Translations under genes and position numbers: made by a program
DNA from: Actinomadura chibensis NBRC 106107
GTDB lineage: Bacteria; Actinomycetota; Actinomycetes; Streptosporangiales; Streptosporangiaceae
DNA: 64,000 nucleotides
Reading direction: 5' to 3'
NCBI RefSeq assembly: GCF_001552135.1
Contig: NZ_BCQP01000032.1
Location: forward strand, 1 to 64,000
Shown here: positions 57,826 through 64,000 of the stretch, in pieces
How positions within the stretch are numbered: position 1 is the stretch's first letter
How the letters are laid out: every line of letters begins with the position of its first letter
Notes under the pieces: model-generated
Told to the model about the DNA's origin: nothing
Seen by the model: the letters and a program-made list of their open reading frames with translations, nothing else
Database searches by the model: none

Positions 57826-59532
57826 TCAGGCGACCTCTTCCTCGGGACGCGCGTGCATCGGCAAGAGGAACGTCACCAGGAAGGTGAGCCCGAGGAGCCC
57901 GACCTCCACCCACAGGGTGATCTTCATGGCGTCGCTGAAACCGTTCTTGGCGGAGTCCTCCCCGGCCCGCGCCACCGCCTTCTGGACGGCGGGCGCCGAC
58001 TGGGGCGCGGCGGCGATCGCGGCCCTGACCTCGCCCTCCAACCGGGCGCAGGACGCGGGCACGGCGGCGGCGTCCTTGGCGGTCGCCCGGTCGTGGCCGC
58101 AGTCGCGCACCCCGGCCGCGATCCGCTCCTGGTGCGCGGCCGGGACGGACACGGCGGCGAGGTCCTTGCGCAGGGCGCCCGCGCCGTCGTCGGCGGCCGA
58201 AGCGACGTGCCCGCCCAGCAGGCCGAAGAAGATCGTGCCGAGGACGGCCGCGCCGAGCGCGCTGCCGAGCTGCTGGACGGCGGTGAGCGTGCCGCCCGCC
58301 GACCCGGTCTCGGCCGGCTCGACGCCCGCGAGGACGATGTCGAAGAACGGCCCCATCAGCAGGCCCATGCCGAGCCCGGTCACGGTCAGCGCGGGGATGA
58401 GCTGCCACGGGGTGACGTCCGCCCCGGCCTGCTGGAGGGTGGCGTAGGTCGCGACGATGCCGCCGGCCATGATGATCGCCCCCGCGTGGATCACCGTCCG
58501 GCCGAAGCGCTGCACCGCCTGCATGATCCCGAAGCCGAGGACGATGCCGACCGACCAGGGGATCTGCGCGAGACCGGCCTTGAGCGGCGAGAAGCCGAGG
58601 CCCATCTGGAAGAACAGCGACAGGACCAGGCCGAGGCCCGCCATGCCGGAGAAGAACACGATGCCGACGACGAGCCCGCCGGTGAAACCGCGCTTGCGGA
58701 ACAGGCTCGGGACGATCAGCGGGTCGCCGCCCGCGCGCTGCTTGCGGGTCTCGTACCAGGCGAAGACGCCCCAGACGGCGACGGACGCGGCCATCATCAG
58801 GAACGTCCAGGCGGGCCAGTCGTGCTCGCGGCCCTGGACGAGCGGGTAGATCAGCAGGGCGGCGCCGACGGACGCGAGCGCCGCGCCGACGAGGTCCAGC
58901 CGGGACGCGTGCTCGGCCCGTCCGGCGGGCAGGAAGCGCAGCCCGGCGAGCACGGCGGCGGCGCCGAGCGGCAGGTTGATCAGGAAGATCATCCGCCAGC
59001 CGGTGCCGAAGTAGTCGGCGTCGACCAGCCAGCCGGCGAGGACCGGGCCGCCGACCGCGGACAGGCCCATGACCGGCCCGAACATGGCGAACGCGGCGCC
59101 CATCTCCTTCGCCGAGAACATCTGCTTGATCATGCCGATGCCCTGCGGCAGCATCAGCGCGCCGAACAGGCCCTGCAGGACGCGGGCGCCGATCAGCATG
59201 CCGGGGGAGACGGCGACGCCGCACAGCAGCGAGCCGACGGTGAACCCGGCGGCGCCGACGAGGAACATCCGGCGGCGGCCGTACAGGTCGCCGAGGCGGC
59301 CGCCGGTGATCAGGCCGACCGCCATGGCCAGGGTGTAGCCGGCGGCGAGCCACTGGATGGTGGCGGCGGAGCCGCCCAGGTCGCCGCGGATGGTGGGGGC
59401 CGCGATGTTGGTGATCAGCGCGTCCAGCATGTCCATGATCTCGCCGGCGAGGATCACGAAGAGGGCCGCCCAGCGCCACCGGTACGCGGCCTGCGCCGCG
59501 CCCCTGGCGGGGCCCGTCAATGTCTCGGTCAT
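57826..59532 (-). CDS. MFS drug exporter (EmrB/QacA type) with long external loop
   Basis: This 568-residue paralogue of the exporter at 38646-40181 has LDALITNIAAPTIRGDLGGS, motif A GGRLGDLYGRRRMF and LIYPLVQGREHDWPAWTFLM. It differs by an external loop of about 100 residues before the last helix (HERIAAGVRDCGHDRATAKD-type segment with two Cys, CGHDRATAK and SCARLEG). Start: ATG 59532 with GGAGG 9 nt upstream. Upstream lies a sigma70-like promoter with four GAAC-N3-GTTC-type sites, and a divergent TetR gene; a repressed, inducible drug pump is inferred. Confidence 0.94.
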   Translation of the reverse strand: MTETLTGPARGAAQAAYRWRWAALFVILAGEIMDMLDALITNIAAPTIRGDLGGSAATIQWLAAGYTLAMAVGLITGGRLGDLYGRRRMFLVGAAGFTVGSLLCGVAVSPGMLIGARVLQGLFGALMLPQGIGMIKQMFSAKEMGAAFAMFGPVMGLSAVGGPVLAGWLVDADYFGTGWRMIFLINLPLGAAAVLAGLRFLPAGRAEHASRLDLVGAALASVGAALLIYPLVQGREHDWPAWTFLMMAASVAVWGVFAWYETRKQRAGGDPLIVPSLFRKRGFTGGLVVGIVFFSGMAGLGLVLSLFFQMGLGFSPLKAGLAQIPWSVGIVLGFGIMQAVQRFGRTVIHAGAIIMAGGIVATYATLQQAGADVTPWQLIPALTVTGLGMGLLMGPFFDIVLAGVEPAETGSAGGTLTAVQQLGSALGAAVLGTIFFGLLGGHVASAADDGAGALRKDLAAVSVPAAHQERIAAGVRDCGHDRATAKDAAAVPASCARLEGEVRAAIAAAPQSAPAVQKAVARAGEDSAKNGFSDAMKITLWVEVGLLGLTFLVTFLLPMHARPEEEVA

Positions 59533-59551
59533 CGATGCCTCCGAGTGGGGG

Positions 59552-59619
59552 GAACAGTGTTCGTTAGTCGCGAACACTGTTCTAAAGCAGAACGCTGTTC
59601 GCGTCAAGTACGCTGTTCG
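59552..59619 (-). promoter_or_regulatory. Promoter with operator array for the MFS exporter
   Basis: On the minus strand TTGACG (59602-59607) and TAGAAC (59579-59584) are spaced 17 bp. GAACAGTGTTC (59552-59562), GAACACTGTTC (59572-59582) and GAACGCTGTTC (59590-59600) are GAAC-N3-GTTC palindromes, and a half site lies at 59609-59619; starts are 18-20 bp apart. The first two also form one 11-7-11 inverted repeat (59553-59581). Confidence 0.75.
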
Positions 59620-59632
59620 TTGCCGGATCGAT

Positions 59633-59653
59633 TCTTCTCTCGCTTAGAGAAGA
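59633..59653. promoter_or_regulatory. Inverted repeat before the TetR gene
   Basis: TCTTCTCT-CGCTT-AGAGAAGA is a perfect 8-5-8 inverted repeat about 55 bp upstream of the GTG at 59708, over a likely -10 region (TAGAGA at 59645-59650). Candidate autoregulatory operator. Confidence 0.45.
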
Positions 59654-59707
59654 TATATCGCGTCCCGGCCATGTCAAGATGTATCGCGAGATTGCGAGGT
59701 CCCCGCG

Positions 59708-60451
59708 GTGGCCGACGAACGCCCGGACATGCCCACCCCGCCCGGCCGCAAGCCCCGCCGGGCGGCGCCGCCGCGGCAGCCGCTCTCGCAGGAGGCGATC
59801 GTCGCGACCGCGATCCGCGTCCTGGACGCCGAGGGCCTGGACGCGGTCACGATGCGCCGCGTCGCCCAGGAGCTCGGGACGGGCCCGGCCTCGCTGTACG
59901 CGCACGTCTCGGGCAAGCAGGAGCTGCGGGAGCTGATGCTCGACCGCGTCGCGGCGGAGATCCGGCTGCCCGCCGAGGTCGACCCGGCGCGCTGGCAGGA
60001 GCAGCTCAAGGAGCTGGCCAACGAGATCCGCCGCGTCTACACCGGGCACCGCGACATCTCGAAGGTGTCGATGGGGCTCATCCCCACGCTGCCGAACGTG
60101 CTCGCCATCGGCGAGGCGCAGCTCGCCCTCATGCGCGCGGGCGGCGTGCCCCCGAGGATCGCGGCGCTCGCCGTCGACACCCTCGGCATGTTCATCGACG
60201 CCGACGCCTACGAGGACGTCGTCTACACCGCGAGCCTCCCCGCCGGAGAAGACCCGTGGGAGCACTTCGGCCGCTACATCGAGGAAGTGCGCCAGTATTT
60301 CAAGGCGCTACCGGTCGACCGCTATCCGAACATCGTCTCCATGGTGGACGAATTGACGGTCGAGGGCGGCGACACGCGTTTCGAGTTCGGAATCGACATC
60401 CTGATCCGCGGAATCGCGTCCTACGTCGAGCGCCCGGGCGGAACGCGCTAG
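59708..60451 (+). CDS. TetR/AcrR-family regulator
   Basis: This 247-residue regulator has a basic N-terminus, then a TetR helix-turn-helix (about residues 27-75; LSQEAIVATAIRVLDAEGLD, VTMRRVAQELGTGPASLYAH) and a C-terminal ligand domain of the TetR_C type (about 85-245; LMRAGGVPPRIAALAVDTLG). It is divergent from the MFS exporter whose promoter carries the operator array and is its likely repressor. The stop codon shares CTAG (60448-60451) with the convergent TIGR02452 gene. GTG 59708 has a weak GAGG upstream; ATG choices are absent near the conserved start. Confidence 0.92.
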   Translation: MADERPDMPTPPGRKPRRAAPPRQPLSQEAIVATAIRVLDAEGLDAVTMRRVAQELGTGPASLYAHVSGKQELRELMLDRVAAEIRLPAEVDPARWQEQLKELANEIRRVYTGHRDISKVSMGLIPTLPNVLAIGEAQLALMRAGGVPPRIAALAVDTLGMFIDADAYEDVVYTASLPAGEDPWEHFGRYIEEVRQYFKALPVDRYPNIVSMVDELTVEGGDTRFEFGIDILIRGIASYVERPGGTR

Positions 60452-61278
60452 GCGAAGACGTCGCGGAACGCGGCGTGCCTCGGGGAACCCGGGGCGGTGT
60501 CCCAGACGGCGAAGACGACGTGCTCGAAACGTCCGTCGAATTCCCGGCCCGGCCGGAGCAGATCGGCGAAGACCTCGGCGACCTCCACGGGATCGTTGCC
60601 GAACACGCCGCAGCCCCAGGCGCCGAGCACGAGTCGCCGGTGGTCATTGGCCACCGCCACGGCGAGGAGTTTGCGCGCCCGCCGGTGGAGGACGTCGCGG
60701 ATGAGCGCCGCTTTGGCGTCGTCCCGAATGGCGCCGCGATTGGGGGCCGGGGACGTGAGGAAAGCGACCTCGTAGGGCTCGTCCAGGAGGCGGCCCTCGT
60801 CGTCCCTGAAGACCGGAACGCCGGGCGAATAGATCATGTGGTCGCTGTAGAGCAGATCTCCCTGCGCGCGGTGGAAGTCGTAGAACTCCTTCGCCGAACG
60901 CAGTGACGCGTACAGGCCGGACGACCGGGCGAGCCCTTCCTCCTGCGCGTGCGCGCCTTTCAGGAATCCGCCGCCGGGGTTCTTCGCGGAGGCGAAGTTG
61001 AGCGCGAACGGGACCGTTCCCCGGGCGCGCAATCGGCGCGCCGCGGCGAGGGTGGTCTCGTCGGTGACTTCGATGCGCGTCTCAACGCCGGGTCGGGGCG
61101 TGGGGAGCCCTCGGAGCAGGTCGTCGAGTTCGTCCGGGCGGTACAGGACGGTGCCCCGCACAGCCTCGGCCAGGCCGTCCGCGAGCGGCACGGTTCGGCC
61201 GGACGGCCCCGCGTAGCCGCCGCGTTCGATGATGGACACGGTCTCCTGCGCGATCTGCCGCCGGGGATGTCTGCTCAT
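60448..61278 (-). CDS. PARG-like ADP-ribose hydrolase (TIGR02452/DUF2263)
   Basis: This 276-residue macrodomain-type protein has the signature GGGFLKGAHAQEE (residues about 101-113), the GGG-x6-8-QEE motif of bacterial poly(ADP-ribose) glycohydrolases, where the Glu pair is catalytic. Other family blocks are VPFALNFASAKNPGG, GLARSSGLYASL, MIYSPGVPVFRDD and HRRLVLGAWGCGVFGNDP. It would remove ADP-ribose from proteins or nucleic acids. The ATG at 61278 has GGAG upstream. It is divergent from hen1 and overlaps the TetR gene end by 4 bp. Which substrate is used is not known. Confidence 0.9.
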   Translation of the reverse strand: MSRHPRRQIAQETVSIIERGGYAGPSGRTVPLADGLAEAVRGTVLYRPDELDDLLRGLPTPRPGVETRIEVTDETTLAAARRLRARGTVPFALNFASAKNPGGGFLKGAHAQEEGLARSSGLYASLRSAKEFYDFHRAQGDLLYSDHMIYSPGVPVFRDDEGRLLDEPYEVAFLTSPAPNRGAIRDDAKAALIRDVLHRRARKLLAVAVANDHRRLVLGAWGCGVFGNDPVEVAEVFADLLRPGREFDGRFEHVVFAVWDTAPGSPRHAAFRDVFA

Positions 61279-61400
61279 AACGCTCCGGATTCTGACGGCA
61301 CGGGGAAGCGCGCCGCAAATCCTTTTCGCGGGCGCCCGAACGGCTGGGGCCTGTTGAAAATCGATGGGGCGGCGCGATGCCGTCCGTCACACTTGTCGTC

Positions 61401-62813
61401 GTGCTTCTGACGATCACCACCACAATGGACCCGGCGACCGACCTCGGTTATCTCCTCTACAAGCATCCCGATCGCGTCCAGCGGTTCGAGCAGTCCTTCG
61501 GCACGGCGCACGTCTTCTACCCGGACGCGGACCCACGGCGGTGCACCGCCGCCCTCCTCCTGGACGTCGACCCGGTCAAGCTCGTGCGCACGCGCGGCAG
61601 AGGCACACCGGACTTCTCCCTCGGCCAGTACGTGAACGACCGTCCGTACGCGGCGTCGTCGCTGCTGGCATCCGCCATGGCGGGCGTCTTCCGCACCGCC
61701 ATGCGGGGACGGTGCGAACCGCGTCCCGACCTGGCGGAGACACCGATCCCGCTGGAAATCGTCCTTCCCGCGCTCCCGTGCAGGGGCGGGCCGGGTCAGG
61801 CCGAGCGGTTCTTCGCGCCGCTCGGCTGGGACGTGTCGGCCGTGCCCGTCCCGCTCGATCCGGAGTTCGCCGCTTGGGGCGACTCCCGGTACGTGACGCT
61901 CACGCTCACCGGCACTCTGCGTCTCGCCGACGCGCTCAACCAGCTCTACGTCCTGCTGCCCGTCTTGGACGACGCCAAGCACTACTGGATGGCGCCCGAC
62001 GAGGTGGACAAGCTCATCCGCGCGGGAGAGGGCTGGCTTGCCACGCACCCTGACCGCGGAACCATCACCCGCCGCTATCTGGCCAACCGGCGTGGGCTCG
62101 TCCGTACCGCGCTGGGTCGGCTGGCCGACGCGGACGAGTCGTCCGAAGAGACGCTCGACCCCGCGCAGGTGGAAGAGGAGCCCGCTCCCGAGGACGGCGA
62201 GGAGCAGCACGTTTCCCTGGCGGAGCATCGCCTCCAGTCGGTCGTCCAGGCGCTGCGCGATGAGGACGCCCGCCGCGTCATCGACCTCGGCTGCGGCTCA
62301 GGGAAACTGCTCGCGCGGCTGGCGAAGGACGATTTCTTCAGCGAGGTGTCCGGAACGGACGTGTCGCACCGCGCCCTCACCCACGCGTGGCGACGCCTCC
62401 GCTGGGACGAGGGGCGGCGTCCCGCCAACGACCGCGTCCGCGACGTGTTCCAGGGGGCGCTGACCTACGCCGACGAACGGTTCCGCGGTTATGAGGCGGC
62501 CGTCCTGATGGAGGTCATCGAGCACATCGACCCGCCGCGCCTCGGCGCGGTCGAACGGGTCGTGTTCGCGCACGCCAAACCCCGCGTGGTGGTGGTGACG
62601 ACACCCAACGCCGAGCACAACGTCCGGTACGAGGGCATGGCGCCGGGGTCGATGCGCCACCCCGACCACCGCTTCGAATGGACGCGGGACGAGTTCCGCG
62701 CATGGGCGGACAGGGTCGCGGGCGCGCACGGCTACCGCGTCCGGCACGTGCCCGTAGGCGACGACGATCCCGACGTGGGCGCGCCCACGCAGATGGGGGT
62801 GTTCACCCGATGA
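61401..62813 (+). CDS. hen1: Hen1 RNA 3'-terminal 2'-O-methyltransferase
   Basis: This 470-residue enzyme has an N-terminal domain (residues about 1-235; VLLTITTT, TDLGYLLYKHPDRVQRFE, SLGQYVNDRPYAASSLLASA) that stimulates partner Pnkp in known bacterial systems, and a C-terminal SAM domain. The SAM motif is VIDLGCGSGKLLARL, and the metal motif EVIEHIDPPRL is diagnostic of Hen1. It 2'-O-methylates the repaired RNA 3' end so the RNA cannot be cut again. GTG 61401 gives the standard N-terminus (VLLTITTT), but no Shine-Dalgarno precedes it; ATG 61377 would add eight residues. ATGA overlap with pnkp. Confidence 0.94.
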   Translation: MLLTITTTMDPATDLGYLLYKHPDRVQRFEQSFGTAHVFYPDADPRRCTAALLLDVDPVKLVRTRGRGTPDFSLGQYVNDRPYAASSLLASAMAGVFRTAMRGRCEPRPDLAETPIPLEIVLPALPCRGGPGQAERFFAPLGWDVSAVPVPLDPEFAAWGDSRYVTLTLTGTLRLADALNQLYVLLPVLDDAKHYWMAPDEVDKLIRAGEGWLATHPDRGTITRRYLANRRGLVRTALGRLADADESSEETLDPAQVEEEPAPEDGEEQHVSLAEHRLQSVVQALRDEDARRVIDLGCGSGKLLARLAKDDFFSEVSGTDVSHRALTHAWRRLRWDEGRRPANDRVRDVFQGALTYADERFRGYEAAVLMEVIEHIDPPRLGAVERVVFAHAKPRVVVVTTPNAEHNVRYEGMAPGSMRHPDHRFEWTRDEFRAWADRVAGAHGYRVRHVPVGDDDPDVGAPTQMGVFTR

Positions 62814-64000
62814 CCGAGCTCCGCATCCCCGACATGGGTCTGGTCGTGCTGGTCGGCGTGACCGGATCGGGCAAGTCGTACTTCGCGCGCAAGCACTTCA
62901 AGCCCACGCAGGTGGTGTCGTCCGACTTCTGCCGCGGGGTCGTGTCGGACGACGAGAACGACCAGTCCGCGACCGGCGACGCGTTCGACCTCCTGCACTA
63001 CATCGTCGGCGTGCGGCTGCGGCGCGGCCTGCTCACCGTCGTCGACGCCACCAACGTGCAGAGCCACGCGCGGCAGTCGCTGCTGCGGCTCGCCGCCGAG
63101 CACGACGTGCGCGCCGTGGCGATCGTGCTGGACGTCCCTGAGAGCGTCGCCGCCGAGCGCAACGCCGTCCGCCCCGACCGGGACCTGCCCCCGCACGTGA
63201 TCCCCCGCCAGCGGCGCGAACTGCGGCGCGGGATGCGGTCGCTGGCCCGCGAGTTCCGCCGCGTCCACGTCCTCACCGGCGTCGAGGAGATCGACGCCGC
63301 GACGATCGTGTACGAGCGGGCGTGGAACGACCGCCGCGACCTGACCGGCCCGTTCGACGTCGTCGGCGACGTCCACGGCTGCCGCGCCGAGCTGGAAGAC
63401 CTGCTCACCGGCCTCGGCTACGCGATCGACCGCGACGCGGAGGGGCGCGCCGTGGGCGCGCACCACCCCGGCGGCCGCACGGCCCTGTTCGTGGGCGATC
63501 TCGTCGACCGAGGACCCGACACGCCGGGCGTGCTGCGCCTGGTGATGGGCATGGTGGACGCGGGCGACGCGCTGTGCGTCTCGGGCAACCACGAGGCGAA
63601 ACTCGTCCGCGCCCTGCGCGGGCGCAAGGTCCGCCTCACCCACGGCCTGGCCGAGTCGATGGAGCAGTTCGCCGCCGAACCGGACGAGTTCCGCGAAGAG
63701 GCGCTGCGTTTCATGGACGGCCTCATCAGCCACTACGTCCTGGACGGCGGCCGTCTCGTCGTCGCCCATGCCGGGCTCAAGGAGGAGTACCACGGACGTG
63801 CGTCCGGACGTGTCCGCTCCTTCGCGCTCTACGGCGACACCACGGGGGAGACCGACGAATACGGGCTGCCCGTGCGCTACCCGTGGGCGCGCGACTACCG
63901 AGGCAAGGCGACGGTCGTGTACGGGCACACGCCCGTCCCCGAAGCGGAATGGGTCAACAACACCATCTGCCTGGACACCGGAGTCGTGTTCGGCGGGAAA
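62810..64000 (+). CDS. pnkp: Pnkp polynucleotide kinase-phosphatase (3'-truncated by the window)
   Basis: The first 397 residues are visible. The N-terminal kinase domain has Walker A LVGVTGSGKSYFARKHF and catalytic VVSSDFCR and VVDATNVQ. A binuclear metallophosphoesterase domain starts near residue 185 (FDVVGDVHGCRAELEDLL, FVGDLVDRGPD, SGNHEAKLVR, YGHTPVPEAEWVNNTICLDT). The C-terminal adenylyltransferase/ligase-like domain is beyond the window edge. In characterised bacteria Pnkp heals and seals RNA cut by ribotoxins; Hen1 is its partner. ATG 62810 overlaps the hen1 stop by 4 bp. Confidence 0.94.
   Translation, partial: MTELRIPDMGLVVLVGVTGSGKSYFARKHFKPTQVVSSDFCRGVVSDDENDQSATGDAFDLLHYIVGVRLRRGLLTVVDATNVQSHARQSLLRLAAEHDVRAVAIVLDVPESVAAERNAVRPDRDLPPHVIPRQRRELRRGMRSLAREFRRVHVLTGVEEIDAATIVYERAWNDRRDLTGPFDVVGDVHGCRAELEDLLTGLGYAIDRDAEGRAVGAHHPGGRTALFVGDLVDRGPDTPGVLRLVMGMVDAGDALCVSGNHEAKLVRALRGRKVRLTHGLAESMEQFAAEPDEFREEALRFMDGLISHYVLDGGRLVVAHAGLKEEYHGRASGRVRSFALYGDTTGETDEYGLPVRYPWARDYRGKATVVYGHTPVPEAEWVNNTICLDTGVVFGGK

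Noticed and set aside
59552..59600. LexA/SOS boxes
   Set aside because: Sites are GAAC-N3-GTTC; the actinobacterial SOS box has four central bases.
1..64000. Insertion sequences, integrases, prophage or biosynthetic core enzymes
   Set aside because: No transposase, integrase, phage structural, PKS or NRPS gene was seen in the window.

Overview
The window is about 74% GC, with GTG/TTG starts, tightly coupled genes (ATGA, GTGA and TGATG overlaps) and several leaderless-looking promoters. Gene content (SepH, DUF4193, DUF3710, DUF3159, DUF6221, F420-type oxidoreductase, Pknb-type kinases, a CutRS-like two-component pair) points to a high-GC filamentous actinobacterium, most likely Streptosporangiales/Thermomonosporaceae (Actinomadura-like). 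This placement is inferred from gene content alone.

Layout. 0-6 kb: DrrAB-type ABC exporter (-), two bacterial PH-domain membrane proteins (+), then SepH (-). 6-12 kb: a membrane protein with TRLD repeats, a sugar-lactone oxidase, a lytic transglycosylase, coproporphyrin ferrochelatase, an inositol monophosphatase-family enzyme and a 58-residue conserved-looking protein. 12-20 kb: a CutRS-like pair, two overlapping receptor Ser/Thr kinases (one fused to an oligopeptide-binding domain), DUF4193 and a downstream hypothetical. 20-25.6 kb: DUF4235, an archaeal-like ValRS, a metal-dependent hydrolase and a convergent P450. 25.6-29.7 kb: an eight-gene minus-strand run that carries MauE-like and MauD-like maturation proteins, a Tat-exported protein with 12 cysteines, several small membrane proteins and a short YidC. 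29.9-31.3 kb: dut and DUF3710 with a strong terminator, then a tiny bL37-like ribosomal protein.

31.4-40.2 kb looks like an accessory block inserted between DUF3710 and the OB-fold gene: a frameshifted PIG-L deacetylase, an ArsB/NhaD permease, a MacB-like ABC pair, a 7-TM protein, a MurJ-type flippase and an MFS exporter behind a promoter flanked by two operators. 40.3-46.6 kb returns to the conserved core (OB-fold, DUF3159, two TrkA proteins, APC permease, TrmA/RlmD methyltransferase). The order hemH-suhB-cutRS ... dut-DUF3710-OB-DUF3159-TrkA-TrkA-APC-TrmA matches, as far as I recall, the Mycobacterium Rv2689c-Rv2701c and Streptomyces SCO5855-SCO5870 neighbourhoods.

46.7-64 kb is accessory: PCD, an XRE regulator with two small divergent genes, a GT-C-like membrane protein, a 764-residue collagen-like surface protein with an N-terminal cysteine cluster, DUF6221, a DUF1906 glycoside hydrolase-like protein, a Lys/Pro-rich secreted DUF11 protein, an LLM oxidoreductase, a second MFS exporter with a TetR regulator and an operator array, and finally a PARG-like ADP-ribose hydrolase divergent from the Hen1-Pnkp RNA-repair pair (Pnkp runs off the right edge).

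The best candidate for an undescribed system is the 25.6-29.7 kb cluster. It looks like machinery to export and oxidatively fold a cationic, Trp- and Cys-rich protein that resembles the methylamine dehydrogenase light chain in cysteine count only, with no heavy chain present. Second are the kinase-peptide-binding-protein fusion and the ADP-ribose/RNA-repair neighbourhood.
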